Source: JACCTH01 sp963761985
GTDB lineage: Bacteria; Actinomycetota; Acidimicrobiia; Spongiisociales; ZC4RG35
DNA: 64,000 bases
Direction of reading: 5' to 3'
NCBI GenBank assembly: GCA_963761985.1
Contig: CAVXIT010000003.1
Location: 62,001 to 126,000, forward strand
Below are positions 16,146 to 26,543 of the stretch, in pieces. Positions within the stretch are counted from its first letter, which is position 1. The number at the start of each line of letters is the position of its first letter. The notes under the pieces were generated by a model. That model was not told where the DNA came from, made no database searches, and saw nothing but the letters and a program-made list of their open reading frames with translations. A program made the position numbers and the translations under genes.

Positions 16146-17159
16146 GGGCAGGCTTCGCCGGCTTCGACCGCGGCAAGGTCCGTCTCCACGCGGTTACGCA
16201 CTTCGTCGTCGATTCCGTCCGACGAAAGAACGGATGCAAACAAGGTCGTAGCACCGTCGGAGTCGTCTTTCCCACACCAAAGGATGCGCCCCTTGAGATA
16301 GATCGCGAAGGCGTCCTCGGGGACCAGTTCGAGACCGCGATCGATTAGCTCAATCCCGAGGTCAGCCTCCCCATTGCCGTCATAGACCATCCAGCCCAAA
16401 CGGGTAAAAGCGTTGGCTGCCTCATTGGGGGCAGGCTCGTTATCGAGGACCGTCTGAAAGTGACCGAATGCCTGCTGATAGGCGCCTTCCTCGAAGTAGC
16501 GGTTAGCGAGAGCCAGTCGCATGCCGTTGATCGCAGGGTTGTCAGCGTTGGCTGCCACCACTGCCTCGAGGGTCTCGTTGGAGACGGAGTCGGGGTCGAA
16601 ATCCGTCCCGGCCACGCCGGTCAGTGTCTGATCTTCGGGTCGAGCTTGTTGGAACTGACCAATGGTGGCGATGGCGATCGCACCCCCCATGACCAACACT
16701 CCCGCTCCCCAGATCCAGCGTTTTGACACAAGGGACGAAGGCCCCGGTTTCGATTCGATCGTTGCTGTCCGAAAGCGCCGAGCCACCATTGCCGTGCCGA
16801 CACCAAGTGCGAACAGGGGAGCCAGCCAGAGCCACAGGGTTGCGCCACGCGCCGGCGGGTCGAGAAGCAGAGAACCGCCGTAGGAGGCGATCAACTCGTC
16901 GATGATCTGCTGATCCGACTCGCCTTCGCCGATTCGCAGGCGAACGAGGTCCATCATGTTGCGAGCCGTCTCCGATGGCGAGTCGATGATCGCTTCGCCC
17001 TGGCAAACCGGACAGCGGATCTGGCTTCCGATCGCTTCCGCCCGATCTTCGGGCGCCGCCGGAGCCAATGCCACGAGCAAGGCAACTCCGAGCGCTAGCG
17101 CGGTCAGCGCCAGCCATGAGCCAACCCGCCCAAAGCGATGCACACGGGTGCGTGCGTTC

Positions 17160-17167
<8 letters not shown>
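16142..17167 (-). CDS. ccmH: Cytochrome c maturation protein CcmH with C-terminal TPR (CcmI-like) region
   Basis: Encodes 341 residues. After an N-terminal helix (residues about 16-36) comes IRCPVCQGEAI, the LRCxxC motif that reduces apocytochrome, followed by DQQIIDELIASYG and the second helix. The C-terminal 170 residues contain another helix and tetratricopeptide-like repeats, as in CcmI, which hold the apocytochrome tail. The CcmH-CcmI fusion resembles E. coli CcmH. It overlaps ccmF by eight bases. Confidence 0.92.
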
Positions 17168-19178
<2,011 letters not shown>

Positions 19179-19218
19179 CTAGCTCATCACCCGCCTAATC
19201 GTCATTGGCCTAGTCGTT

Positions 19219-19626
19219 TCATTGCGTGGTGTCGGGTGGCTGGTAGTTCTCGTCGTGGCGGACGAGAGCGAGGTCAGCGTCGAACCGCCAACTGCCATCG
19301 GCACCCGGTTGCCACTGTCCTTCGACCACGACGCCAATGCCCTCGGCAAAAAGAGGCGGGGTAGGTCCTGTCAGGACCACCTCCACGGTTTCGGCTCCAT
19401 CGGTCACACTGAAATGTTTGACGTTTTCGTCGCTGGTCAGAGATCCCGCAACGACCTGCCCCCCCAGACGGAAACGCGATTGTTCCTCGGTGGCCGATCG
19501 TTGGGCGACTGCTTCGGAAGGAGTGAGGTAATAGGTGAGGTTCTCGCCGATGGTCGTGGCGACCAGGGCAATGACAGTTGCCGCCAGTAACCCGAGGGCG
19601 GGCCAGAGGAACTTGCGGTAGGGCAT
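19219..19626 (-). CDS. ccmE: Heme chaperone CcmE
   Basis: Encodes 135 residues with one N-terminal membrane helix (WPALGLLAATVIALVA) and an OB-fold-like beta domain. The essential covalent heme ligand is present: RHDENYQPP fits the HxxxY motif, where His binds the heme vinyl. FRLGGQVVAGS and VVVEGQW match the family strands. It carries heme from CcmC to CcmF. Confidence 0.92.
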   Translation of the reverse strand: MPYRKFLWPALGLLAATVIALVATTIGENLTYYLTPSEAVAQRSATEEQSRFRLGGQVVAGSLTSDENVKHFSVTDGAETVEVVLTGPTPPLFAEGIGVVVEGQWQPGADGSWRFDADLALVRHDENYQPPDTTQ

Positions 19627-19629
19627 GGG

Positions 19630-19731
19630 TCAGCCGCGTCGACGGAGGCGAAACACCAGGCGCCCGAGGTACCAGACGAGCAAGCCATAAGTGAGCGCGT
19701 AAGCGATGCCCACTACCGCGGCTTCAGGCAT
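19630..19731 (-). CDS. ccmD: Small membrane protein CcmD-like (33 residues)
   Basis: I found this by reading the minus strand between ccmC and ccmE. ATG 19731 to TGA 19630-19632 encodes 33 residues, with a single hydrophobic helix (GIAYALTYGLLVWYLGR) and a basic tail (FRLRRRG). Size, topology and position between ccmC and ccmE all fit CcmD, the subunit needed to release holo-CcmE from CcmABC. It overlaps the ccmC stop by eight bases and ends three bases before ccmE. Confidence 0.8.
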   Translation of the reverse strand: MPEAAVVGIAYALTYGLLVWYLGRLVFRLRRRG

Positions 19732-20452
19732 CTTTCAGACCTCCGTCGGCGAGTCGTGGGGGAATGACCGCTTTGCCAGCGACCGGGCTCACCGCAGCCA
19801 ACTCGGATTCCGCCTTGGCCAGGATGAGACGGGTCACCAGCAAGCTGAGGTAGATGAGGTTGAAGGCGACGAGGTTCACGAGCAAGGCCCGCAGCATCGG
19901 GGGAGCCATGGTCGAGCCGTCGGGTCGGATGCTCTGGGTTTGGTGGAGGCTTCGAAAGAGGTTCACCGAGAAGTAGACGAGGGGAACCTGAATCACGGCG
20001 ACGATCCCGAGGATCGAAGCGCGATTCGCTGCGACTACTGGGTCATCGTTGAGCCGGCGCAACGCGAGATAGCCGCAATAGACGAGGAACATCACCGCAG
20101 TCGAGGCCATCCGCGGATCGGCCCAATCGAAGAAGACGCCCCAAACCGGTCTTCCCCAAATCGCACCGGTCAAAAGCGCCAGGCCGGTGAATAGCACCCC
20201 GATCTCAGCCGAGGAAGCCGCGAGGCGATCCCACCGGAGTTGGCGGCTGAGCCGCCAGCCGATCGAACCGATCGCAGTCACTCCGAAAGCGAGGAACGCA
20301 AGCCAGGCGGTCGGCACATGGATGTAGAGGATGCGGGCGTAGGTCCGTTGGATCGCCTCCGGTGGCGCGGTGAGAGCCAGGTAGAGACCAATCGCGACTG
20401 CAAAGGCAGTGAGGCCGAAGAGCAGTTTGTGCCCAACTTTGAACCTGTTCAT
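19724..20452 (-). CDS. ccmC: Heme exporter/loader CcmC
   Basis: Encodes 242 residues from ATG 20452; the longer open frame upstream is antisense noise inside ccmB. Six membrane helices are evident. The WWD-like heme segment WGRPVWGVFFDWADPRM and the flanking histidines (YIHVPTAW, LHQTQSIRP) are present. CcmC presents heme to CcmE. The start overlaps the ccmB stop as ATGA. Confidence 0.95.
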   Translation of the reverse strand: MNRFKVGHKLLFGLTAFAVAIGLYLALTAPPEAIQRTYARILYIHVPTAWLAFLAFGVTAIGSIGWRLSRQLRWDRLAASSAEIGVLFTGLALLTGAIWGRPVWGVFFDWADPRMASTAVMFLVYCGYLALRRLNDDPVVAANRASILGIVAVIQVPLVYFSVNLFRSLHQTQSIRPDGSTMAPPMLRALLVNLVAFNLIYLSLLVTRLILAKAESELAAVSPVAGKAVIPPRLADGGLKDA

Positions 20453-21129
20453 CCGAGGGTTTCCTCGAGGGGTCTCGCGATCAGAACGCCGGCGATGATT
20501 CCGATCAGGTCTATCAGGACCAGAACCAACACCCAGGTGAGGATACCGCCCGGCCGCACTTGAATCGCTGTGGCCAACTGGCTGACCTGCCCTCCCGCCA
20601 GGACGAGTGGAACAGCGAGTGGTGCAGTAAGCAGAGCGGCGATGGCTCCGCGGGCTCGCAGCCCGGCGGTCAGGTCTGCCATCACGGTCGCGATAACCGA
20701 CAGGCCCACTGCGAAGAGGATCGCACCCAAAGCGAACCAGAGTCCGGCCGAGATCGGTGGGGGAGAGAACAAAGCGACGGTCCCCAGAAATGTTGCCGTC
20801 ATCAGACCGAGGAGCAGGGCGAGATTGGCGAAGAACCGACCAACAAAAGCCGAGGCGGGATCGATGCCGGCCAGGCGAACCTGGTCGGACATCGAACTCA
20901 CTTCGCCTGCTGCCTGACGCCAAGCGACCTGCATCCCAAAGAGGAGCGAGATCATCCAGAAGGCGGGAAACCCCACCCGCGAGGTGGTTGCCTGATCGAT
21001 TCCGAGCGCAATCGGCAGCATGAGCAGAGCCGCCAGCGCAAATGGGAGGACAAGGCCGGCAACCTCTGCCGCGCGACGTTCTACCTGCAGTTGCTGGCGG
21101 AAGATCAGGAGAATGTGTGCGAGCTTCAA
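20449..21129 (-). CDS. ccmB: Heme exporter membrane protein CcmB
   Basis: Encodes 226 residues from TTG 21129, which overlaps the ccmA stop (TTGA); the in-frame extension upstream lies within ccmA and is not conserved. Six hydrophobic helices and the RQQLQVERRAAEV start fit CcmB, the permease half of the CcmAB ABC transporter that drives release of holo-CcmE. Confidence 0.9.
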   Translation of the reverse strand: MKLAHILLIFRQQLQVERRAAEVAGLVLPFALAALLMLPIALGIDQATTSRVGFPAFWMISLLFGMQVAWRQAAGEVSSMSDQVRLAGIDPASAFVGRFFANLALLLGLMTATFLGTVALFSPPPISAGLWFALGAILFAVGLSVIATVMADLTAGLRARGAIAALLTAPLAVPLVLAGGQVSQLATAIQVRPGGILTWVLVLVLIDLIGIIAGVLIARPLEETLG

Positions 21130-21752
21130 CGAAGCACGCCTTCTTCGAGGGTGAGAACCCGTGTCGCCAGGTCGGCGAAGGTGGAGGCATCGTGGGAGAC
21201 GAAAACGGCTGCCCCCTCGCGGTCCAAGCACCTTCGCACAGCTGCCCTCACTAGCGGTCGAGCTTCATGATCGAGGCCATCGGTCGGCTCGTCGAGCAGC
21301 AGCAACTCCGGCTCGAGCATCAGGATTCGTCCGAGGTCGGCGCGCCGCAACATGCCGGTTGAGCAATCGGCCGCCCTCCGATCCCTGGCCCCGTTCAATC
21401 CCACGGTGTTTAGGGCGGATTCAGCCGATTCGGGCGACCGCCTGTGCAGCGAAGCATGGAAGCGGAGGTTGTCGACCAAGGTCAGTTCGGGGGCGAGTGC
21501 CGGTTGATGACCGAGGAGGCCGATCCGCGGCCTAACCACGCGGACCTGTGAGCTTCCTAACTCAGCTCCGAGCACCTTCCCCTCGCCTCCGTCTGGTCGT
21601 CGTAGCGTTGCCAGCACCCGGAGCAAGGTGGTCTTACCCGAACCATTGGGACCAGAGATGCCCACGCATTCGCCCGCGGCCACCTCCAGGGTGGCCAATG
21701 ACAGGATTGGAGTGGAGCCCGACCGGATAGCGACGTCGCGCAGTTCGATCAA
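21126..21752 (-). CDS. ccmA: Heme exporter ATP-binding protein CcmA
   Basis: Encodes about 208 residues from TTG 21752, chosen because LIELRDVAIRSG is the usual ABC beginning; other starts up to 21821 would run into the pyk promoter. Walker A is GPNGSGKTT, Walker B LLLLDEPTDGLDHE, and the switch His lies in VFVSHDAS. The signature is degenerate: CSTGMLRRADLGR where LSxGxxRR is typical. It is the first gene of an operon in the order ccmA-B-C-D-E-F-H-G. Confidence 0.9.
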   Translation of the reverse strand: MIELRDVAIRSGSTPILSLATLEVAAGECVGISGPNGSGKTTLLRVLATLRRPDGGEGKVLGAELGSSQVRVVRPRIGLLGHQPALAPELTLVDNLRFHASLHRRSPESAESALNTVGLNGARDRRAADCSTGMLRRADLGRILMLEPELLLLDEPTDGLDHEARPLVRAAVRRCLDREGAAVFVSHDASTFADLATRVLTLEEGVLR

Positions 21753-21805
21753 TGCCCGGCCAATAAAAGTCTGGGGCGCCACGGGACCAAAGCTACATTC
21801 GAGGG

Positions 21806-23266
21806 GTGGAGCGCTACACAAAGATCGTCGCGACCATGGGCCCGGCCGTTTCCAGCCCCGAAGCGGTCAAGAGTCTCATCGAGGCCGGAGTCGACGTCGC
21901 CCGTCTCAACTTCTCCCACGGCGACCACGAAGTTCATAAACAGTTCGCCGAATGGGTCCGTTCCGCAGCCGCGGCGACCGGGCGGAACGTGGCGATATTG
22001 CAGGATGTGCAGGGCCCCAAACTGCGGGTAGGGACATTTCCGGAGGGGAGCATCGTGCTCGAGCAGGGTTCGACCGTGCGGTGTTATCCGGGTCGGATGC
22101 TGGCGGAGAACCGTGACCAGATCTTCATCGATTATCCGTATCTGCTCGAAGACGTTGAGGTCGGAGAGGATCTCTTGCTTGCCGACGGGCTCATCCATCT
22201 CATCGCTACTGCCAAGAAGGAGGATCATCTCGAGGCGAGGGTCATCGTCGGTGGGCCATTGGGCAACGGCAAGGGAGTGGCCTTCCCCCGCACCAACTTG
22301 CGCATGGCGGCAATCACCGAGAAGGACGAGCTCGACCTGAAATTCGGGGTCGAGCTGGGGGTCGACTGGGTGGCCGCTTCCTTCGTGCGCAACGCCAGTG
22401 ACGTTCGCCGGGTGAAGGAGTTAGCCGGATCGGCTCCGGTCATCGCCAAGATCGAACTCGCCGCGGCTTATGAGAATCTCGACGAGATCCTCAATGAAGC
22501 AGACGGCGTGATGGTGGCACGCGGGGACCTCGGGGTTCAGCTTCCGCTCGAGCGCATTCCCCTGATTCAGGCTGACATTCTCCGGCGGGCAAACGAAGCC
22601 GGAGCAGTGACGATCACTGCCACCGAGATGCTCGAATCGATGACGCGTTCCTCGCGGCCCACGCGTGCCGAGGTGACCGACGTCGCCACCGCCGTGCTCG
22701 CCGGCACCGATGCAGTCATGCTGTCGGCCGAGACCGCAGCCGGAGCTCATCCGCGGGAGGCGGTGGAGGCGATGGCCCGTATATGTGCCACGGTTGAGAG
22801 CGAAACGTCTCAAAACACCGTCGTCCAGTCTTACCTCAGCCAGCAAGCGGCGGTGGCCTCGGCGGTGGCCCAGGCAGCAGTCGAAGTAGCCGCCAATCTG
22901 TCCTGTGACACGATCGTGGCCTTCACCGAGTCCGGGTCAACGGCGCGTCTGCTCTCGAAATACCGGCCCAATGCTCGCATCGTCGGGTTCACTCCTGTCG
23001 AGACCACCCGTCGCCGAATGGCCCTGTACCGGGGAGTCGCCGCCTACCCGTTCGAGCGTCGGGACTACACCGATCACATGATTGCCGCGGCGGAGAAGTT
23101 TCTCGAGAAAGAGAAGCTCTCCAAACGCGGCGACATGGTGGTGATGGTCGCAGGGATACCGCCCAACCGGCAGGCGGCGACCAACCTGCTCAAGATCCAC
23201 GTGATCGGCGAACGAGACGGGGGAGTGGTCTCGCAGAAGTCCGGCCGAATGTCCCCGGAGAAATAG
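21806..23266 (+). CDS. pyk: Pyruvate kinase
   Basis: A GTG at 21806 opens 486 residues. KIVATMGPAVSSPEAV and ARLNFSHGDHEVH form the N-terminal nucleotide and substrate region. IAKIELAAAYENLDEI carries the active-site Lys-Glu signature, and TATEMLESMTRSSRPTRAE and DAVMLSAETAAG close the barrel. The C-terminal domain of about residues 345-475 is complete. It makes pyruvate and ATP from phosphoenolpyruvate and ADP. It diverges from ccmA with only about 50 bases between starts, so the promoters overlap. Confidence 0.97.
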   Translation: MERYTKIVATMGPAVSSPEAVKSLIEAGVDVARLNFSHGDHEVHKQFAEWVRSAAAATGRNVAILQDVQGPKLRVGTFPEGSIVLEQGSTVRCYPGRMLAENRDQIFIDYPYLLEDVEVGEDLLLADGLIHLIATAKKEDHLEARVIVGGPLGNGKGVAFPRTNLRMAAITEKDELDLKFGVELGVDWVAASFVRNASDVRRVKELAGSAPVIAKIELAAAYENLDEILNEADGVMVARGDLGVQLPLERIPLIQADILRRANEAGAVTITATEMLESMTRSSRPTRAEVTDVATAVLAGTDAVMLSAETAAGAHPREAVEAMARICATVESETSQNTVVQSYLSQQAAVASAVAQAAVEVAANLSCDTIVAFTESGSTARLLSKYRPNARIVGFTPVETTRRRMALYRGVAAYPFERRDYTDHMIAAAEKFLEKEKLSKRGDMVVMVAGIPPNRQAATNLLKIHVIGERDGGVVSQKSGRMSPEK

Positions 23267-23270
23267 ACGA

Positions 23271-23295
23271 TCAGAGTCAGATGTCAGATGTCAGA
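23271..23295. repeat. Heptad repeat, site B
   Basis: Tandem 7-bp units (TCAGATG twice, flanked by partial TCAGA units) lie just after pyk. The repeat includes the stop codon of the converging Nfu_N-like gene (23291-23293). Confidence 0.75.
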
Positions 23296-23599
23296 ACGGA
23301 GATCGAGCGTCGGGGTAGAAGCGGAAGAAGCTTGAGATGGTGTGGGTCGCCTTAGATGTGGACGAATCGTCCCACCCGCCCTTGCGTCGCAAAGCGACCG
23401 TGTTCGACATCACATAAATGTGATTGATCTCCGGATCGACTTCGAACAGGCGGACGGCGAGCTGGCCGGGGAACGTAGCTGGGTTCTCAGGCGCCGCCGA
23501 ATACGTCTCGCCGTCTTGTCCGGAAAATGACCTGTCCGCGTTGACCATGAGCACGTCATCGACCCGCGAATAGTCGACTATGCCGATCGTTTGACCCAT
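23291..23599 (-). CDS. Nfu/NifU N-terminal-domain-like small protein
   Basis: Encodes 102 residues from ATG 23599; the open frame runs further upstream, but that part consists of repeat and neighbouring DNA. FPGQLAVRLFEVDPEINHIYVMSNTVAL resembles the segment (about 28 residues, 23375-23455) of Nfu N-terminal domains in which a short helix precedes LF-(D/E)-(V/I)-x-G-(V/I). NADRSFSGQDGETYSA fits the preceding loop. The CxxC scaffold domain of full Nfu is absent, so this is a lone Nfu_N-like protein of unknown role. Heptad repeats flank it on both sides. The family link is tentative. Confidence 0.5.
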   Translation of the reverse strand: MGQTIGIVDYSRVDDVLMVNADRSFSGQDGETYSAAPENPATFPGQLAVRLFEVDPEINHIYVMSNTVALRRKGGWDDSSTSKATHTISSFFRFYPDARSPF

Positions 23600-23611
23600 G
23601 GAACGATCGTA

Positions 23612-23642
23612 TCTGATATCTGACGTCTGATGTCTGACATCT
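23612..23642. repeat. Heptad repeat, site C
   Basis: Four tandem 7-bp units in the TCTGAYR orientation (TCTGATA, TCTGACG, TCTGATG, TCTGACA) and a partial fifth. It is inverted relative to site B, and the two flank the Nfu_N-like gene. Its last bases overlap the vanW-like stop codon. Confidence 0.8.
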
Positions 23643-25584
23643 ATCCGGCTGCCGTCGTGGGGACCGTATCGCCGGGAATGGTGGTTGGTGGCGCGAGAGT
23701 TGTCGTCGGGGGGCACGACACTCCGGAGTCCTGGATTTGGCAGGGATGGACCAGGATGATCTGTTGGCGTGGCGAGTAGACCACTGTCCATTGTTGCTCT
23801 GTGGTCTCGTCTCCAACCGTGATGAACCGGGTCACGTCGACCTTGTATCCCTGGGCGGGGGACTGGTCTTCGTCCTGATCCGGCGGAACAATTGCCGGAT
23901 CTCCGATGTATCGGGGCGGTGGAGGCTCCCGGAAGTCATAGCGGTCAGAGACTTCCGCCCGCACATGACGTGCATTCGGCCCTCCTTCGGCGGTTGGAGA
24001 AACTCGCAGCGCCCCACCGCTCTGTTCGCCGACGAGGATGCGGCCATCGTTGTCGCTGTAAAAGACGACGGTGATAGAGGTGTTGGAGGCGAAGGTCCTG
24101 ATGAGGATCGCGCTGTCGGTGTTGTTGCGAAAGCGGACGTCGGGCAGCGGCCATGAGATCGTCGCCTCGATTCCCAGCGGATAGCGGCTGAAGTAGAAGC
24201 TGTGCGGCTTGTGGGCAATGTCTTCATAGCCACCCCAGAAAACTGCGTTATAGAAGGTGGTGGCGAACTGACTGACCCCGCCGCCGATCTCCTTCTCGAG
24301 CCGGCCCGCAACGATGGCACCGTCTTCCAGGTAACCCTTCTCGACGGTCCGCTCGCCGACGTGGTCGTTGACCGAGAAGGTCGCACCCGCAGGAACAATG
24401 ACGCCGTCGATCGCAGCAGCGATCAACCCGATGTTCGTCACGCGGTTCTGACAGCAATCGTGGTACGTGGTGAATTGACTGACCTTGTGATTGATGTTGA
24501 GCGCCTCGAGCTCTTCGGTGGTGACTTCGGGTTCCACCGACTCATCGATGGGGAGCAGACCTGAACGCGCCGCTGACCGAGCCGCCACCAGTGCGTTCTC
24601 GGCCGTGGTTTCCGGATTGAGATCAGTTCCTTTCCGGCCAGGTATCACCTGCGCAAAGTCGCCTTCGACCACGAGCTCGGCGTTGACCGGTTCTTCTTCG
24701 AGGTCAGCGCGTAATGGCTCGAGATATTCGGAGAACGCCTCGGGGTCAAAGCGGAACTCGATCGTGTTTTCTCCAACGACCGGTTCTAAGGCTGCCGCCA
24801 GTTGCTCGACGGAAAAGGTGACTTCCTTATCGCGGTCGGGATTGCGCAAAGTGATCGGCCCCGCCAGCAGCAACTCACCGGTTCGAACTCCGGCTTCGAT
24901 ATCGGCGATGGTAAGGGTCGGCAGCTGATCGATCACTGGGAGATCAGTGGGAGAGCGAAGGCTGGTCGACGATTGCGCCAGAACGATGTTGGGGGCCTGG
25001 TTGCGATCGATTTGGCGACCCGAGCGGGGGGGTTCCCCGAGGACCTGGGTGCCTTCGATCGTGATTGCACCAGCGAAGGGTGGGCTACCGATCGCCTCGA
25101 CGTCCCAGTTACTCAGGACCTCTTCGAGCGCGGCCGGGTCGATTCGCGCCTGGACCGGGATCTCGGTCGATCCAAAGAGATGGCTGATCCACCAAGCGAA
25201 TTCTCCCAAGGGATTACCGCTCCGGCCTATCAACATGGCTGCCTGAACCATGGCCCGCTCGTTGATGTCGAAGCCAACACTCAAAGGTTCGAGCTGGAGT
25301 TCCGTACCTTCCACCCGAAAAGTGGCGGGGCTCGACCCGAGGTCGGACTCCAGTTCGGCGAGCGCGGATTCGGCTTCGGCAGGTGCCAACCCGCCGAGTT
25401 GAGCCCGATCAGCAGTGACCGTCCCGAGGATCTGGCCCGCTGAGGCGGCCCGTGAGATGGCGTACACGACCAACACCAGAGCCACCAAGCCCAAAACGAC
25501 GAGACCCCAGCGATTCCGGATGAACACGTTCGGGCTCGAGGTTGGGGTCTTTTCGGTAGTGGGCGCGGTCAATTCGGAAGTCAT
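23641..25584 (-). CDS. VanW family protein with N-terminal anchor and putative peptidoglycan-binding repeats
   Basis: Encodes 647 residues. A cytoplasmic start of about 27 residues is followed by one membrane helix (GLVVLGLVALVLVVYAI). The extracellular part has two repeated domains of about 120 residues of the YoaR/PG_binding_4 type, then the VanW domain with FSVNDHVGERT, IVAGRLEKEIGGGVSQFAT and AHKPHSFYFSRYPLG. It ends in a Thr/Pro-rich tail. The family is tied to the cell envelope (vancomycin-resistance clusters, exopolysaccharide factors), but its activity is not established. The upstream gap holds short AT-rich direct repeats. Confidence 0.88.
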   Translation of the reverse strand: MTSELTAPTTEKTPTSSPNVFIRNRWGLVVLGLVALVLVVYAISRAASAGQILGTVTADRAQLGGLAPAEAESALAELESDLGSSPATFRVEGTELQLEPLSVGFDINERAMVQAAMLIGRSGNPLGEFAWWISHLFGSTEIPVQARIDPAALEEVLSNWDVEAIGSPPFAGAITIEGTQVLGEPPRSGRQIDRNQAPNIVLAQSSTSLRSPTDLPVIDQLPTLTIADIEAGVRTGELLLAGPITLRNPDRDKEVTFSVEQLAAALEPVVGENTIEFRFDPEAFSEYLEPLRADLEEEPVNAELVVEGDFAQVIPGRKGTDLNPETTAENALVAARSAARSGLLPIDESVEPEVTTEELEALNINHKVSQFTTYHDCCQNRVTNIGLIAAAIDGVIVPAGATFSVNDHVGERTVEKGYLEDGAIVAGRLEKEIGGGVSQFATTFYNAVFWGGYEDIAHKPHSFYFSRYPLGIEATISWPLPDVRFRNNTDSAILIRTFASNTSITVVFYSDNDGRILVGEQSGGALRVSPTAEGGPNARHVRAEVSDRYDFREPPPPRYIGDPAIVPPDQDEDQSPAQGYKVDVTRFITVGDETTEQQWTVVYSPRQQIILVHPCQIQDSGVSCPPTTTLAPPTTIPGDTVPTTAAG

Positions 25585-25601
25585 AGTGGATTCCCCCCAA
25601 A

Positions 25602-25695
25602 CTCAATTATTTGGGCTCAATTATTTGGACTCCAAATGATCGGGGCAGGCAAGTCTAGAAGCGCCCAAACCGATCAAATTTGGGCTGATCAAATT
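25602..25695. promoter_or_regulatory. AT-rich direct repeats in a divergent promoter region
   Basis: CTCAATTATTTGG occurs twice in tandem (25602-25614 and 25616-25628). GATCAAATT occurs twice, 15 bases apart (25672-25680 and 25687-25695). They lie in the 173-base gap between the vanW-like gene and the nuclease gene, where such AT-rich DNA stands out. They may be operator half-sites read from either side. Confidence 0.5.
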
Positions 25696-25757
25696 AGGCA
25701 GCCCTGGCGGTTCGAAGAGGACTAGAACTGTCGGCGGGTCAACGTACGATTTGACTC

Positions 25758-26543
25758 GTGATCGCCTTTCCGACGATGCGGGCTGGTCCTGCGCTCAAAG
25801 TCTCAGCCACGACTTACGTTGCGTTCTCGCGGTGCCCTGCTCAGGCTCAGGCTCGCTTCGATGAGAAGGCTTATCCGAACGAATCGAGGGATTCGTTCCG
25901 CGGCGCTCTGGTACATCGTTTGATCGCCCGGCACATGCGCTCTGGGCCCATCGAGGATGTCGAGCAGGCGGCCCGCATGGAGATCGGAGCCGCACTCAAC
26001 GGAAAGATGGTGGGCCTTGGTGTCAATCGCCCTTCGCTGCTCGATCCGATCATCGCCGAAGCATCCGACCTCTATCGGAGGTTTTGCCTGTATCCGATGG
26101 ATGGCTTCGAAGACGCCGAGTTCGCAGTGGATCATGAGCTCGAGGGCGCGGTGACGCTGGTTGGCAAGATCGACGGGGTCTTCACCGAAGGTCGAACAAA
26201 GGTGCTGCGCGATTGGAAGACCGGTGTGTTGGGTCAGCCCTTCGACCAACTCCTCTTCTACGCACTGCTCTGGCTGCTCGCCCGGGGTGAGTTGGCTCGT
26301 GTCGAGGCGATCTCGTTGCAAACGGGGGAGCGAGACATCCTGGAACCGACAGCGGCAGATTTGCAGGCAGTGGCTAACCGCCTGGGCTTGCTGGTGAACG
26401 AGATTCGATCGGTTTGGGTAGGGGAGACAACTTCACAGAAAGTTGCCGGGCCCTGGTGTCAGTATTGCCCGATTCTCGCGGGCTGCGCAGAAGGGCAAGC
26501 AACTTCGACGATGTTGGCGGCGGGGTACCGTGCTCGACAGTGA
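25758..26543 (+). CDS. PD-(D/E)XK nuclease with 4Cys iron-sulfur motif (RecB/Cas4-like)
   Basis: A GTG at 25758 opens 261 residues. GKIDGVFTEGR and VLRDWKTGVLGQ give the Asp and the D-x-K of the PD-(D/E)XK core, and QLLFYALLWLL fits motif IV. One Cys near the N-terminus (FSRCPAQAQ) and three at the C-terminus (WCQYCPILAGC) form the split 4Fe-4S cluster site known from AddB, Cas4 and RecB-family exonucleases. It is probably a DNA end-processing exonuclease. No cas genes or helicase lie nearby. It overlaps the first GTPase gene as GTGA. Confidence 0.87.
   Translation: MIAFPTMRAGPALKVSATTYVAFSRCPAQAQARFDEKAYPNESRDSFRGALVHRLIARHMRSGPIEDVEQAARMEIGAALNGKMVGLGVNRPSLLDPIIAEASDLYRRFCLYPMDGFEDAEFAVDHELEGAVTLVGKIDGVFTEGRTKVLRDWKTGVLGQPFDQLLFYALLWLLARGELARVEAISLQTGERDILEPTAADLQAVANRLGLLVNEIRSVWVGETTSQKVAGPWCQYCPILAGCAEGQATSTMLAAGYRARQ

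Noticed and set aside
25758..26543. Cas4 of a CRISPR system
   Set aside because: The PD-(D/E)XK core and 4Cys cluster fit Cas4, but no repeats or cas1/cas2 are present; the RecB-like label is safer.
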